Shown piece after piece: positions 1-8,529 of a stretch of DNA of 40,281 nucleotides; the stretch's first letter is position 1, and each line of letters opens with the position of its first letter. The notes below the pieces were generated by a model. That model searched no databases. It was not told the DNA's origin and saw nothing but the letters and a program-made list of their open reading frames with translations. The translations under genes and the position numbers were made by a program. Where the stretch lies: contig NZ_JAHDTH010000048.1 of NCBI RefSeq assembly GCF_018531445.1, positions 1-40,281 of the forward strand, in the 5' to 3' direction. The DNA comes from Pseudonocardia lacus. Its GTDB lineage: Bacteria > Actinomycetota > Actinomycetes > Mycobacteriales > Pseudonocardiaceae.

Positions 1-2
1 TC

Positions 3-1016
3 GCGCTGGCCGGGGCCCGCCCCGGCGCCGGGGCCCGCGAGCTGCACACCGCCGGGCTCGTCACCGCCGTCGCGGTGGCCGGGCTGGCCGCGCTGGCCAC
101 GCCGCTGGTGGGCCTGCTGCTGCACCTGCCCGACCCGCGCACCGCGCTCTGGCTGGCCGTGCTGCTGGTGCCGCACCTCGTGGTCGGCGCGCACCTGGGC
201 ATCCTGCAGGGCACCGGGCGCTTCGCCCGGCTCGCCGCGGTGACCGTCGCCTTCACCGGGGCCAAGACCGTGGGCGCGGTCGTCGGCCTGCTGGCGTCGG
301 GATCGCCGGCCGGCGCCCTGGGCGGGATGACCGCCGGCGCGCTCGTCGGAGCGACGGTCGGGTGGGTGGTCTGCGGGGCGCCCCGGCACGGCGCCGGGTG
401 GCGCCCCCTGGCCAGGGCCGGGCTGCTCGCCGCCGCGGCGCTGCTCGGGTTCGTCCTGCTCAGCGGGCTCGACGTGCTGCTGGCCCGGCACTGGCTCAGC
501 GCCGACGCCGCCGGCGAGTACGCCGTCGGGGCGATCATCGTCAAGGTCGTGTTCTGGCTCCCGCAGGGTGTCGGGGTGATCCTGCTGCCCCGCCTCGCCG
601 ACCCCGAGGACCGCAGACGGGCGCTGCCCGCGGCGCTCGGCGTCGTCGGCGGGATCGGCGCGGTGCTCACCCTGGGCACGGTCGTGGTCGGCGAGCGGGC
701 GCTGCCGCTGATCGGCGGCGCCGCGTACGGGGCCGGGATCGGCGGGGCGGCCTGGGTGTTCGCCGCGCTCGGCACGCTGCTGGCGCTGGCCCAGCTGCTG
801 CTGTACTCCGGGATCGCCGCGGCCGACCGGGTGCCCGGCGGCGCCGTCTGGCTGGCCGTCGGCGCCGAGACCGCGGCGGTCGCCGGCCTGGCCGCGGCCG
901 GGTGGCTGTCGCCGACCTCGATCGCGGCGGCCGCGGCCGGCGTCGTGGCGGCACTGGTGGTGATCGGCGTCCTGCGCCACGCGGGCGCCGTCGCCCGACC
1001 GGTCGCGGGTCGATGA
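3..1016 (+). CDS. Flippase-like polytopic membrane protein (5' end outside window)
   Basis: The frame is already open at base 3, so the gene starts upstream of the window; 337 residues of the C-terminal part are visible. They consist almost entirely of hydrophobic segments of about 20 residues rich in Leu, Ala, Val and Gly, separated by short polar loops, with a more polar Arg/Pro stretch between two helical blocks (bases about 375-415) and a short Asp-Glu-Arg-Arg loop near base 605. This layout, without soluble domains, resembles the PST/MVF (Wzx, MurJ-like) polysaccharide or lipid-linked sugar flippases, but no diagnostic motif is visible, so the family is an inference. The TGA stop overlaps an upstream candidate ATG of the following lipoprotein gene (1013-1016), suggesting co-transcription with the LprG/transporter pair and a shared role in the cell envelope. 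Confidence 0.6.
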   Translation, partial: ALAGARPGAGARELHTAGLVTAVAVAGLAALATPLVGLLLHLPDPRTALWLAVLLVPHLVVGAHLGILQGTGRFARLAAVTVAFTGAKTVGAVVGLLASGSPAGALGGMTAGALVGATVGWVVCGAPRHGAGWRPLARAGLLAAAALLGFVLLSGLDVLLARHWLSADAAGEYAVGAIIVKVVFWLPQGVGVILLPRLADPEDRRRALPAALGVVGGIGAVLTLGTVVVGERALPLIGGAAYGAGIGGAAWVFAALGTLLALAQLLLYSGIAAADRVPGGAVWLAVGAETAAVAGLAAAGWLSPTSIAAAAAGVVAALVVIGVLRHAGAVARPVAGR

Positions 1017-1048
1017 GGGCCCTCGTCACGCGGCGCTACCATCCGCCC

Positions 1049-1786
1049 ATGTCACCCAGCGCGGGTCTGCCGGCCCGTTCCGCGTCGCCCCGTCGATGGG
1101 TCCGCCGGGCCGCGGCGGTGGCGCTGGCCGCCCTCGCGGTGCTCCCGGCCGCCTGCTCCGGCGGGCCGGAGGAGCCCGCGCTCCCCAACGCGATCGAGCT
1201 GCTGTCCCGCGGCGCCGACGCGATGCGCACGGTCACCAGCGCGGCGGTCGACATCGCCATCGACCCGACGGTGACCTCGGTGCCGATCCGCAGCGCGAAC
1301 GGCACCATCACCGCCGACGGCCAGGCCGAGGGCACCGCCGTGCTGACGCTGGGCGGCGGCGCGCCCCTGGAGTACCAGCTGGTGGTCACCGGCGACGTGC
1401 TCTACCTCAAGGGCCCGACCGGCGGGTACAGCCCGCTGCCGCTGGCCTCCGCGGCCGCGATCTACGACCCGACCGCCATCCTCGACCCCGAGCGCGGCAC
1501 GGCGGCCCTGCTGGCCGGCGCCGACCAGGGCACCACGCAGGCGCGCGAGGTCACCGAGGGGGTCGATTCGTTCAAGGTGGCGGCGACGTTCCCCGCCGAG
1601 CGGGTCGCGACGCTGGTGCCCGGGGTGACCGAGGCCGTGCCGGGGGTGGTCTGGCTGGACGCGGTCACGTCCCGGCTGGTGCGCGCCGAGCTGGAGCTGC
1701 CCGACGGGCCGGCCGGCGCGGGTGGCCCGGTCAGCGTGCGCATGTCCGAGTACGACGCGCCCGTCTCCATCACCCCGCCGGCCTAG
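1049..1786 (+). CDS. lprG: LprG/LppX-like lipoprotein
   Basis: A 245-residue secreted lipoprotein. An Arg-rich N-terminus is followed by a hydrophobic stretch and the lipobox-like LPAAC, which would make Cys36 the lipidated residue. The mature part matches the LppX/LprAFG family pattern: an amphipathic first helix (ELLSRGADAMRTV), then beta-strand repeats with GDVLYLKGPTGGYSPLP and a VVWLDAVTSRLVRAEL strand near the C-terminus. In mycobacteria LprG binds triacylated glycolipids and triacylglyceride in a hydrophobic pocket and works with the MFS protein P55 (Rv1410c), encoded next to it. Here the next gene, 9 bases downstream, is exactly such a transporter, so the pair is syntenic. The ATG at 1049 gives a normal signal peptide. 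An in-frame ATG at 1013, overlapping the previous stop as ATGA, is the alternative start and would add 12 residues. Confidence 0.85.
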   Translation: MSPSAGLPARSASPRRWVRRAAAVALAALAVLPAACSGGPEEPALPNAIELLSRGADAMRTVTSAAVDIAIDPTVTSVPIRSANGTITADGQAEGTAVLTLGGGAPLEYQLVVTGDVLYLKGPTGGYSPLPLASAAAIYDPTAILDPERGTAALLAGADQGTTQAREVTEGVDSFKVAATFPAERVATLVPGVTEAVPGVVWLDAVTSRLVRAELELPDGPAGAGGPVSVRMSEYDAPVSITPPA

Positions 1787-1795
1787 GAGCTGCCC

Positions 1796-3343
1796 GTGCC
1801 CGCAGTGCCCGCCGCAGTGCCGGCCGCAGCCACCGCGCGTCCGCGGGTCGCCGTCGGGGTCGGCGCGGCCGCGGTGCTGCTGGCCGCGCTGGACGCCTAC
1901 GTCGTCGTCACGCTGCTGGTCGAGATCATCGTCGACCTGGCGCTGCCGCTGAACCGGCTGGAGCGGGCGACCCCGCTGGTCACCGGCTACCTGCTGGGCT
2001 ACGTCGCGGCGATGCCGCTGCTCGGGCAGCTGTCGGACCGGATCGGGCGGCGCACCGTCGTGCAGGCGTGCCTGCTGGGGTTCGCGGTCGGTTCGGTGAT
2101 CACCGCGCTCGGCACGAGCCTGTGGCTCGTCGTGGCCGGGCGGGCGCTGCAGGGCATCGCCGGCGGCGCGCTGCTGCCGGTGACGATGGCGATGGTGGGC
2201 GACCTGGTCGCCGAGCGGAAGCGCACCTTCTCCCTCGGCCTGGTCGGCGCCGCACAGGAGCTGGGCAGCGTGCTCGGCCCGCTCTACGGCGCCGCCGTCG
2301 CCGCGCTGATCGGCTGGCGCGGGGTGTTCTGGGTGAACCTGCCGCTGGCCGCACTGGCCATGGTGGCCGTGCACGTCGCACTCCCCCGGCGCGGCAGCAC
2401 CGCGGGGCGGACCTCGCCCGCCGGTGGCGTCGACCTCGTCGGTGGCCTGCTGCTGGCCGCGGCGCTCGCGCTGCTGGTGGTCGGGCTCTACAACCCCGAC
2501 CCGCAGCACTCGGTGCTGCCGACGTGGGGCTGGCCGGCCGTCGGCGCCGCGGTCGTCGCGCTCGTGGCGTTCGCGCTCTGGGAGTCCAGAGCGCGGGTCA
2601 AGCTGCTCGACCCCACCGGGATCGCCGGGCGGCCGTTCGCGGCCGGGCTCGTGGTGAGCTTCCTGGCCGGCACGGCGCTGCTGGTCACCCTGGTCGACGT
2701 GGAGCTGTTCGCGCAGACCCTGCTGGGCCGCGACGCCACCGGCGCGGCCCTGCTGCTGACCAGGTTCCTGGTCGCGCTGCCCGTCGGCGCCGTGCTGGGC
2801 GGGGTGATCGCGCCGCGCGTGGGCGACGCCGTCACCGGCGCGGTCGGCATGGCCGTCGCGGCGCTGGCCTACGCGCTGATGTCCACCTGGCCGGCCGACC
2901 CGCTGGGCGCCACCCGAGTCCCGGGGCTGTCGATGCTCGACAGCGACCTGGTGCTGGCCGGGCTCGGGCTGGGGCTGGTGATCGCGCCGGTGTCGGCGGC
3001 GGTGCTGCGCGCCGTCCCGTCGGACCGGCACGGCGTCGCCTCGGCCGCGGTGGTGGTCGCCCGCACGGCGGGCATGCTCGTCGGCGTGGCCGCGCTGACC
3101 GCATGGGGGCTGCACCGCTTCGCCGAGCTGACCGCGGGGCTGACCACCCCGCTGCCGATCAGCCCCACCGGCGGGGTCGTCGACCCGGTCGTCTACCAGC
3201 AGCAGCTGGCCACCTACACCGAGGCGGTCAACGGGGCGCTGCTGGTGCAGTACCGCGAGATCTTCGCGCTGACCGCCGCCTGCGCGGTCGTCGGTGCGCT
3301 CGTCTCGCTGGCGCTGGGCCGGGCCCGGCGCGCCCGGGCCTGA
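1796..3343 (+). CDS. MFS transporter, P55 (Rv1410)-like partner of LprG
   Basis: A 515-residue major facilitator of the 14-helix DHA2 type. The first helix carries LDAYVV, the loop between helices 2 and 3 has the motif A sequence [10 protein letters not shown] (residues 77-86), and helix 5 has the motif C-like [13 protein letters not shown] longer polar segment with [16 protein letters not shown] lies near the C-terminal helices. Length and motifs agree with mycobacterial P55, which together with LprG exports triacylglycerides and related lipids to the outer envelope and affects drug tolerance. The GTG start is preceded by GGAG with a spacing of 6 and lies 9 bases after the lprG stop, so the two are translated as a unit. 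The gene ends only 7 bases before the convergent ispH stop and no terminator hairpin is visible between them. Confidence 0.85.
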   Translation: MPAVPAAVPAAATARPRVAVGVGAAAVLLAALDAYVVVTLLVEIIVDLALPLNRLERATPLVTGYLLGYVAAMPLLGQLSDRIGRRTVVQACLLGFAVGSVITALGTSLWLVVAGRALQGIAGGALLPVTMAMVGDLVAERKRTFSLGLVGAAQELGSVLGPLYGAAVAALIGWRGVFWVNLPLAALAMVAVHVALPRRGSTAGRTSPAGGVDLVGGLLLAAALALLVVGLYNPDPQHSVLPTWGWPAVGAAVVALVAFALWESRARVKLLDPTGIAGRPFAAGLVVSFLAGTALLVTLVDVELFAQTLLGRDATGAALLLTRFLVALPVGAVLGGVIAPRVGDAVTGAVGMAVAALAYALMSTWPADPLGATRVPGLSMLDSDLVLAGLGLGLVIAPVSAAVLRAVPSDRHGVASAAVVVARTAGMLVGVAALTAWGLHRFAELTAGLTTPLPISPTGGVVDPVVYQQQLATYTEAVNGALLVQYREIFALTAACAVVGALVSLALGRARRARA

Positions 3344-3350
3344 GCCGGTC

Positions 3351-4301
3351 TCAGCGCGCGGCGCCGGCGAAGCGGATCGGCTGGAACCGCACCGTCTCCC
3401 GGGCCACCCGCACCTCGCGCACCGTGATCTCGCCCCGCGCGCGCAGCGACCGCACCACCGCGTCGACCAGGCCCGGCGGGGCCGACGCCCCGGCCGTCAG
3501 CCCGACCACGCCGACCCCCTCCAGCCACGCCTGCTCGATCGCCGAGGCGTCCTCGACCAGGTGGGCCGGGGTACCGGCGCGGCGGGCCAGCTCGACCAGG
3601 CGCACCGAGTTCGACGAGTTCGCCGAGCCGACCACGAGCACCAGGTCGGCGTCGTCGGCGATCGCGGCCAGCGCGTCCTGGCGGTTGGTGGTGGCGTAGC
3701 AGATGTCGGCCCCGGCCGGGCCGCGCAGCGCCGGGAACCGGGCCCGCAGCGCCGCGACGATCTCGGCCGTCTCGTGCACCGAGAGCGTGGTCTGGGTCAG
3801 GTAGGACACCCGCTCCGGGTCGGCCACCCGCACGGTCGCCACGTCCTCGACCGACTCCACCAGCACCGTCGAGCCCGGGGCCTCGCCGAGGGTGCCCTCC
3901 ACCTCCTCGTGCCCGGCGTGCCCGACCAGCACCACCGTGTCGCCGCGGGCGGCGAACCGGCGGGCCTCGACGTGCACCTTCGCCACCAGCGGGCAGGTGG
4001 CGTCGACGACCTCCATGCCCCGGTCCTCGGCGGCCTCCCGCACGGCGGGCGACACCCCGTGCGCCGAGAACACCACGGTGGCGCCGTCGGGCACCTCGTC
4101 CAGCTCGTCGACGAACACCGCCCCGGCCGCCTCCAGCTCGGCCACGACGTGCGCGTTGTGCACGATCTGCTTGCGCACGTGCAGCGGTCCGCCGCGTTCG
4201 GCCAGCAGGTCGCGCACGACGTCGATCGCGCGCTCCACCCCCGCGCAGAACGAGCGGGGGGCCGCCAGCAGGATCCGCCGCGGCGGATCGGGGTCGGTCA
4301 T
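3351..4301 (-). CDS. ispH: 4-hydroxy-3-methylbut-2-enyl diphosphate reductase (IspH/LytB)
   Basis: IspH performs the last step of the MEP pathway, reducing HMBPP to IPP and DMAPP with a [4Fe-4S] cluster. The 316-residue protein has the three cluster cysteines in canonical contexts: Cys19 ([11 protein letters not shown]), Cys103 ([12 protein letters not shown]) and Cys201 ([11 protein letters not shown]). It also has the active-site stretches [11 protein letters not shown] (residues 128-138), QTTLS (170-174) and GSANSSNS. The start follows a clear GGAGG. It lies 118 bases downstream of the polyprenyl diphosphate synthase gene on the same strand. A single MEP gene beside a prenyl synthase usually marks a secondary isoprenoid locus that raises IPP/DMAPP supply, so this may be a second ispH copy; that can only be settled on the whole genome. 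Confidence 0.95.
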   Translation of the reverse strand: MTDPDPPRRILLAAPRSFCAGVERAIDVVRDLLAERGGPLHVRKQIVHNAHVVAELEAAGAVFVDELDEVPDGATVVFSAHGVSPAVREAAEDRGMEVVDATCPLVAKVHVEARRFAARGDTVVLVGHAGHEEVEGTLGEAPGSTVLVESVEDVATVRVADPERVSYLTQTTLSVHETAEIVAALRARFPALRGPAGADICYATTNRQDALAAIADDADLVLVVGSANSSNSVRLVELARRAGTPAHLVEDASAIEQAWLEGVGVVGLTAGASAPPGLVDAVVRSLRARGEITVREVRVARETVRFQPIRFAGAAR

Positions 4302-4419
4302 GGTTCCTCCGTCGGTGGGTGGGGTCGGGTCGAGTGTCTCCGGGATCGGTGGACCGCGCGCCCGGGACGGGCCACGGCAGTGGTCGGGGCAGGTCGCGGT
4401 AGTGCTCGGGTCGAGCCCG

Positions 4420-5487
4420 TCAGTGGTCGCGGCGCGCGATCAGGTGGGCCAGCGCCACCAGGTCGTCCACCGGGCCGGGCAGCGCCCGGATCCGCCGCAG
4501 CGCGGCGGCGAGCAGCAGTTCGACCTGCTCGCGGCACCAGTCGGCGGCCCCGCTGCGCTCCACCAGGCCGGCCGCCCTGCGCACCTCGTCCGCCCCCGGC
4601 TCCTCCGCGCGGGCGTAGAGGTCGGCCAGCTCGGCCCCCTCCGGCGTGCCGGACGTGAGCGCGGCCACCACCGGCAGGCTCTTCTTGCGGTGGCGCAGGT
4701 CGTTGCCGACCGCCTTGCCGGTGACCCGCGGGTCGCCCCAGATGCCCAGCAGGTCGTCGACGAACTGGAACGCCAGCCCCAGGTCGCGCGCGGCGCGGTC
4801 GAGCAGGTCGACCTCCTCCCGCCCGGCGCCGGCCAGCAGCGCGCCGAGCGCGGCCGAGCAGCCCAGCAGCGACGCGGTCTTCCCGCCCGCCATCTCCAGG
4901 CAGCGGGCGACGTCGACCACCGCGACCCGCTCGAACTCCAGGTCGGCGAGCTGGCCGGCGACCAGGTCCTGCACGGCGGCCGACAGCACCCGCACCGCGT
5001 GCTCCGCCGCCGGGTGCCCGCTGCCCGCGAGCACGTCCATGGCCAGGGCCAGCAGCGCGTCGCCGGCCAGGATCGCCGGCCCGGTCCCGAACACCGTCCA
5101 CGCGGTGGGCCGGTGGCGGCGGGTGACGTCGTCGTCCATGACGTCGTCGTGCAGGAGGGAGAAGTTGTGCACCAGCTCGACGGCGACGGCGCCCGGCAGG
5201 GCCGCGTCGACCCGACCGCCGACGGCGCCGGCCGCGGCGAGCACGAGGGCCGGGCGCACGGCCTTGCCGGAGCCCGCCGCGCACGGCGAACCGTCGGCCT
5301 CCAGCCAGCCCATGTGGTAGCCGGCGATCGGCACGACGGAGGCGGGCAGCGTGTCGATCGCCGCGCGCAGCGCCGGGTCGACCACCGCCCGGCAGGCCCG
5401 CAGCACCTCGCCCGCCCCGACCCGCAGGTCGCGGTGCGGCTCGCGGGGGCGCGGGACCCCGGCCCGCACCGGGTGCGCGGTGGTCAT
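4420..5487 (-). CDS. Polyprenyl diphosphate synthase, family 2 encapsulin cargo-like
   Basis: A 355-residue trans-prenyltransferase that condenses IPP with an allylic diphosphate (C10, C15 or C20 product not predictable here). The first Asp-rich motif is DDVMD at residues 114-118, the second is DDLLGIWGD at 244-252, and GKAVRP near residue 75 is the IPP-binding GKxxRP motif. The N-terminal block [12 protein letters not shown], the stretch [12 protein letters not shown] and the C-terminal [15 protein letters not shown] closely match, from memory, enzymes annotated as polyprenyl transferase cargo of family 2 encapsulin nanocompartments. No encapsulin shell gene lies in the window. The ATG at 5487 is preferred over one four codons upstream because GGGAGG sits directly before it, and it overlaps the stop of the preceding small peptide as ATGA. 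The following gene is ispH. Confidence 0.9.
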   Translation of the reverse strand: MTTAHPVRAGVPRPREPHRDLRVGAGEVLRACRAVVDPALRAAIDTLPASVVPIAGYHMGWLEADGSPCAAGSGKAVRPALVLAAAGAVGGRVDAALPGAVAVELVHNFSLLHDDVMDDDVTRRHRPTAWTVFGTGPAILAGDALLALAMDVLAGSGHPAAEHAVRVLSAAVQDLVAGQLADLEFERVAVVDVARCLEMAGGKTASLLGCSAALGALLAGAGREEVDLLDRAARDLGLAFQFVDDLLGIWGDPRVTGKAVGNDLRHRKKSLPVVAALTSGTPEGAELADLYARAEEPGADEVRRAAGLVERSGAADWCREQVELLLAAALRRIRALPGPVDDLVALAHLIARRDH

Positions 5488-5753
5488 CGGTCCTCCCACG
5501 CCGGGCCGACCTGGACGTCCTCCAGCGCGGCGACCGTGCTGTGGGCGCTGACCAGGTCGCTCGCCACGGCCCGGTCGTCGATCCCGGTGAAGCGCACCGG
5601 GAGCCCGGGCCCGTGCTCGTCGGGTAGCCCGGCGGGCCGCATCCCGACCACGCCGCCGGTGTCCTCGCCGGTGCGCAGGGCCGGCCGGGCCGCGCCGACC
5701 GGCAGGCTGGACGGCGGTGGGCGCTCCGGCGCCTCCAGCAGGGCCTCGGTCAT
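5484..5753 (-). CDS. Small peptide with FTGID motif (copy 2)
   Basis: An 89-residue Pro/Ala/Gly-rich acidic peptide whose stop codon overlaps the polyprenyl synthase start as ATGA, so translational coupling is likely. It begins three bases after the stop of a paralogous peptide. The two share the block GLPDE-x2-PGL-x2-RFTGID-x-RAV-x3-L-x2-A and a preceding GV[IV]G, about half of the C-terminal 50 residues being identical or similar. The N-terminal 35 residues are low-complexity and probably disordered; no Cys, no transmembrane segment and no export signal are visible. Function is unknown. Its position in a prenyl synthase operon leaves open a docking peptide, an assembly factor or a peptide precursor, but nothing in the sequence decides between these. 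Confidence 0.65.
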   Translation of the reverse strand: MTEALLEAPERPPPSSLPVGAARPALRTGEDTGGVVGMRPAGLPDEHGPGLPVRFTGIDDRAVASDLVSAHSTVAALEDVQVGPAWEDR

Positions 5754-5756
5754 GCT

Positions 5757-5975
5757 TCAGCCCCCGCGTCCCGGCTCGATGTTCTCCAGCACCGCCGGCG
5801 CGTCGGGGACGAGCGCGGCGGCGGAGTAGTTGGCGGTGGCGAGGTGGTTGATGACAGCACGCTCATCGATTCCCGTGAACCGGCCGTTCAACCCCGGCCG
5901 CACCTCGTCGGGCAGCCCGGTCCGGTGCAGGCCGATCACGCCCCGGGCTGCCGCGCCGGTGCGCGTCAGCAGCAC
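5757..5975 (-). CDS. Small peptide with FTGID motif (copy 1), frame interrupted upstream by TGA
   Basis: From a GTG at 5975 this frame encodes 72 residues ending in ENIEPGRGG, with the block [18 protein letters not shown] shared with the next peptide. No ribosome binding site precedes that GTG. Reading further upstream in the same frame passes one TGA (6003-6005) and then reaches an ATG at 6050, giving MIVTEPLEQAGACSP before the TGA. That N-terminus resembles the [11 protein letters not shown] start of copy 2, and the distance from ATG to GLPDE is 44 codons here against 41 in copy 2. The original gene therefore probably ran 5757-6050 and is now broken by a nonsense codon, unless the TGA is a sequencing error or is read through. 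The stop is three bases before copy 2. Confidence 0.5.
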   Translation of the reverse strand: MLLTRTGAAARGVIGLHRTGLPDEVRPGLNGRFTGIDERAVINHLATANYSAAALVPDAPAVLENIEPGRGG

Positions 5976-6092
5976 GGAACCGGTGCGCGTACGACTGCCG
6001 GCTCACGGTGAGCACGCGCCGGCCTGCTCGAGCGGCTCGGTCACGATCATGTGGGCACCATCTCTTCATCGGAGCGGGTTCCACCCATCGCG

Positions 6093-6106
6093 GCGCAATT
6101 CTGCGC
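6093..6106. promoter_or_regulatory. Short inverted repeat upstream of the peptide/prenyl synthase operon
   Basis: GCGCA-N4-TGCGC is a perfect 5+4+5 dyad lying 43 bases before the ATG at 6050, in a locally AT-richer patch. It is the only dyad seen in the putative promoter region of the minus-strand isoprenoid operon. A convincing -35/-10 pair could not be assigned, so a role as operator is a guess. The stretch 6107-6490 holds no gene or repeat that I can recognise. Confidence 0.2.
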
Positions 6107-6496
6107 GGTTATCGAAATGGGGGCGACGAATGGTCGGGACGGGGCATTCGCGCACGGATCCGGCGCACGCGCGGGCTGACGCGGCCCCCATGGCCGCCGA
6201 CGGCGGGGCCCTGCTGGGAAGCACGGGACGGGCGACCTCCTCGGACGGCTGACGGCTGCGGCGCGGCCGGACGGCCGCGACGGGCAGCGCACCGCTGCGC
6301 CGGCTCCGCGGTGACCTTTCCTACTGGCGCCGCACGGGGCCGGGAAGGCCCGCGCGACCGGTCGCACCCGATCGTGTCGTAATGCCCCGGTCGACCTTGA
6401 CCATTTCCGGGGGCCGCATTCGGAGTTGCTTCCGATCGCGATTCCGGCCCGATCCCGGCCCCGTCCGAGTGGCCGCGCCGCCGGCGGTCCCGGTGT

Positions 6497-6851
6497 GCCT
6501 GGCCGCTGCACGAGCTGGACACCGCGGCCCAGGACATGCTCGACGTCGACGCGCTCGCGGCCCGCGACGTCGTCAACGACCCGATGGCCGCCCGCGTGCG
6601 GCAGTTCGAGAGGATCGCCGCCACCGATCTTCCGGCCGTGCGACGACCTCGCCCTGTCCGCCGAGGTGCACGACGTGCTGAGCGGCACGTGCGGGACCTG
6701 CGGGAGTGGATGTCCGGGATCCTGGAGTGGCACCGCAGGTGCGCGTGCTGCACCGAGGAGGAGCTGCGGCGCCCTCGACGGCGCTCCCCACCGGACCGAC
6801 CCTGCCCGCCGCGGGCTGGTCGCCGACCTGCGCGCACCGGTGCCGCGCTGA
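6497..6851 (+). pseudogene. 3' remnant of a class I terpene cyclase, several frameshifts
   Basis: Three reading frames must be joined to recover a terpene cyclase C-terminus. In one frame (codons in phase with 6536) come AWPLHELDTAAQDMLDVDA, then NDPMAARVRQFERIAATDLPA. The next stretch, CDDLALSAEVHDVL, is in another frame. The first frame then resumes with ERHVRDLREWMSGILEWHRR (about 6684-6743), and a third frame gives PSTALPTGPT near the end. The order RVRQFE..ATDLPAL..DWM.GIL.WHR is the C-terminal signature of bacterial class I terpene synthases of the 2-methylisoborneol/geosmin type, the usual partners of family 2 encapsulin-associated prenyl transferases. The catalytic N-terminal two thirds with the Asp-rich and NSE motifs are not found upstream, so the gene is truncated as well as frameshifted and cannot be functional. 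It lies next to, and divergent from, the prenyl synthase operon. Confidence 0.7.
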
Positions 6852-6878
6852 ACCCGGTGGTTCGGGCAGGATGGGCGC

Positions 6879-7670
6879 GTGCTCGACCCAGCGGACCGGG
6901 ACGGACCACCGGCGTTGCTGCTGCCCAGCGCCGGCCCGGAGCCCATCGCGTTCGACACCGCGCTGGCCGCGGTGCTCGGCTACGCCCGCGGCCGCCGGCC
7001 GATGCGGGTCCGCACCCCCGACGCCCCCCGCGGCCGCTGGGTGCCGATGCCCGCGTTCGGCTGGAGCCGGTTCGACACCTGGCCGGCCGACCCGCCCGGC
7101 GACGAGGGCGTGCTGATCGGGGAGGGCCTGCACGGCCGGCTCGACCGGGCGTCGTGGACGACCGTGCACGACGTCCTGGTGCGGGTCCGGCCCCTGGCCG
7201 AGGCCGCCGACGAGCGCGCCGCCGGGCGGGCGTTCTGGGACCTGCCCGACGACGAGCTGTCGGTGCTCGGCGAGCCGGGCACCGTCGGCGCGGCCCTGCG
7301 CGAGATCGGTCGGGCCGCCGGGGCGCACCTCGGGCACGTCTTCGCCGCGCTGCACCACCGCCGCCCGGCGCTCGTCCCGCACCTCACCCGCACCACGCGG
7401 CGCGCGCTGTGGCCGCATACCGAGGAGGGCGACAGCGACGTGCAGGCGGTGATCCTGCGCGAGCTGCGGGCCAACGCGGCCGCCATGACCGCACTGGAGA
7501 CCGCGGTCGCGGCGCTCACCGGCGACGCCAGCCCCACCCGCCTGCGCCTGCACGACATCCTGCTGTGGCTGGCCAGCACCCTGCGCCTGGCCCACGCGGT
7601 CGAGCTGGGGCGCGACACCGAGGAATGGGCCGCGCGGGCCGGGCCGCGGACGGCGGCCCGACCGGGTTAG
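6879..7670 (+). CDS. Hypothetical protein (possibly DUF6308-like)
   Basis: A 263-residue soluble protein starting at a GTG with AGGATGG just upstream. It has a helical middle part (WTTVHDVLVRVRPLAEAADE), a repeated DDEL/GEPGTVG loop and a C-terminal helical half containing RRPALVPHLTRTTRRALWPH and LHDILLWLASTLRLAHAVELG. The KRP-x-LVP-like core and the C-terminal helix loosely recall actinobacterial DUF6308 proteins, but I cannot confirm the family and no catalytic motif is evident. Its stop overlaps by four bases (TTAG) the stop of the convergent hydrolase gene. Codon use is like that of the neighbours, so the gene looks intact and native. Function unknown. Confidence 0.7.
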   Translation: MLDPADRDGPPALLLPSAGPEPIAFDTALAAVLGYARGRRPMRVRTPDAPRGRWVPMPAFGWSRFDTWPADPPGDEGVLIGEGLHGRLDRASWTTVHDVLVRVRPLAEAADERAAGRAFWDLPDDELSVLGEPGTVGAALREIGRAAGAHLGHVFAALHHRRPALVPHLTRTTRRALWPHTEEGDSDVQAVILRELRANAAAMTALETAVAALTGDASPTRLRLHDILLWLASTLRLAHAVELGRDTEEWAARAGPRTAARPG

Positions 7671-8470
7671 CCGATCCGGGCCTGCACCTCGCGGACGGTC
7701 CCGGCGGGGTCGACGCCGTGGTCGCGCGACTCCGGGACGACCACCAACTCGGCCCCCGGCATCGCCGCGGCGAGCCGCTCGGCGGCGGTGACGAGCAGCG
7801 GCATCGTCGGGTCGCCGCGCAGGATCGTCGTCGGCACGCCGACGGCGAGCATCGCGGCGGTCGGCGTCGACAGCGACGCGACCAGCCGGTGGTCGTAGGC
7901 GGTGGTCCGGGCGAGCGGGAGCATCTCGGCGAAGGCGGGCGACGCGCGCAGCGCCTCGACCGCCTGCTCCGGCAGGCCAACGGCCTCGCCCAGGAACAGC
8001 CGGACGGCCTGCTCGTCGTGGCCCTGGTCGACCAGGGCCTGCAGCCGGGTCGCGAGGTCGGCGGCCGGCTCGGCCCGCCCGAACCGCAGCGGGGGCTCGG
8101 ACAGGAACAGGTGGGTCACGGGCACGCCCCCGGCCGCCGCGAACAGCGCGAGGACCGCGCCCGCGGAGTGGCCGAGGACGACCGCGTCCCCGCCGACCGC
8201 GTCGATGACGGCGTGCAGGTCCTCGGCCTCCCGCTCGGGCGCGTACGGCGCGGTGTCGCCGCTGGCGCCCCGGCCGCGCCGGTCGTAGGTGACGCCCTGC
8301 AGGCCGGCCCGGGCGAACGCGGCGGCCAGCGGGGCGGCCGCTGCCGCCGTCGCGAGCGCACCCCCGACGAAGACCACCGGTCGTCCGGTTCCGAACCGGT
8401 GGTAGGCGATCGGGGTGCCGTCGGCGGATCGCACGTGCTGAGTCGGGCGCTCGGTCACGGAAACATCCAT
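7667..8470 (-). CDS. Alpha/beta hydrolase
   Basis: A 267-residue cytosolic alpha/beta-hydrolase fold protein. The oxyanion strand is PVVFVGGAL, then comes the YDRRGRGAS loop typical of this fold. The nucleophile elbow is GHSAG with Ser102, an acid follows strand 6 in ILRGDPTMP, and the base is the His in SRDHGVDP. The substrate cannot be predicted; close relatives are usually annotated simply as alpha/beta fold hydrolases. It runs convergently into the preceding gene with overlapping stop codons. The 59 bases between its start and the phosphoesterase gene contain half of a GGTCCG-type site, but no full palindrome. Confidence 0.85.
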   Translation of the reverse strand: MDVSVTERPTQHVRSADGTPIAYHRFGTGRPVVFVGGALATAAAAAPLAAAFARAGLQGVTYDRRGRGASGDTAPYAPEREAEDLHAVIDAVGGDAVVLGHSAGAVLALFAAAGGVPVTHLFLSEPPLRFGRAEPAADLATRLQALVDQGHDEQAVRLFLGEAVGLPEQAVEALRASPAFAEMLPLARTTAYDHRLVASLSTPTAAMLAVGVPTTILRGDPTMPLLVTAAERLAAAMPGAELVVVPESRDHGVDPAGTVREVQARIG

Positions 8471-8529
8471 GCACCGACCGTGACACGACCCGCGGACAGA
8501 TCCGGTCCGCTATCCGTGCGGCTGTGCGG

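Noticed and set aside
1052..3115. A 687-codon open frame opposite the lipoprotein and transporter genes
   Set aside because: The translation is rich in Gln, Arg, Gly and His without any fold-like pattern; it is the usual high-GC antisense shadow of well-recognised genes.
6107..6490. Possible N-terminal part of the terpene cyclase upstream of the remnant
   Set aside because: No Asp-rich or NSE motif appears in any frame, so I see only non-coding or unrecognisable sequence there.
8490..8520. GGTCCG half-site upstream of the hydrolase at 7667-8470
   Set aside because: Only one arm matches; the other reads CGTGCG, so it does not fit the GGTCCG-N5-CGGACC operator.
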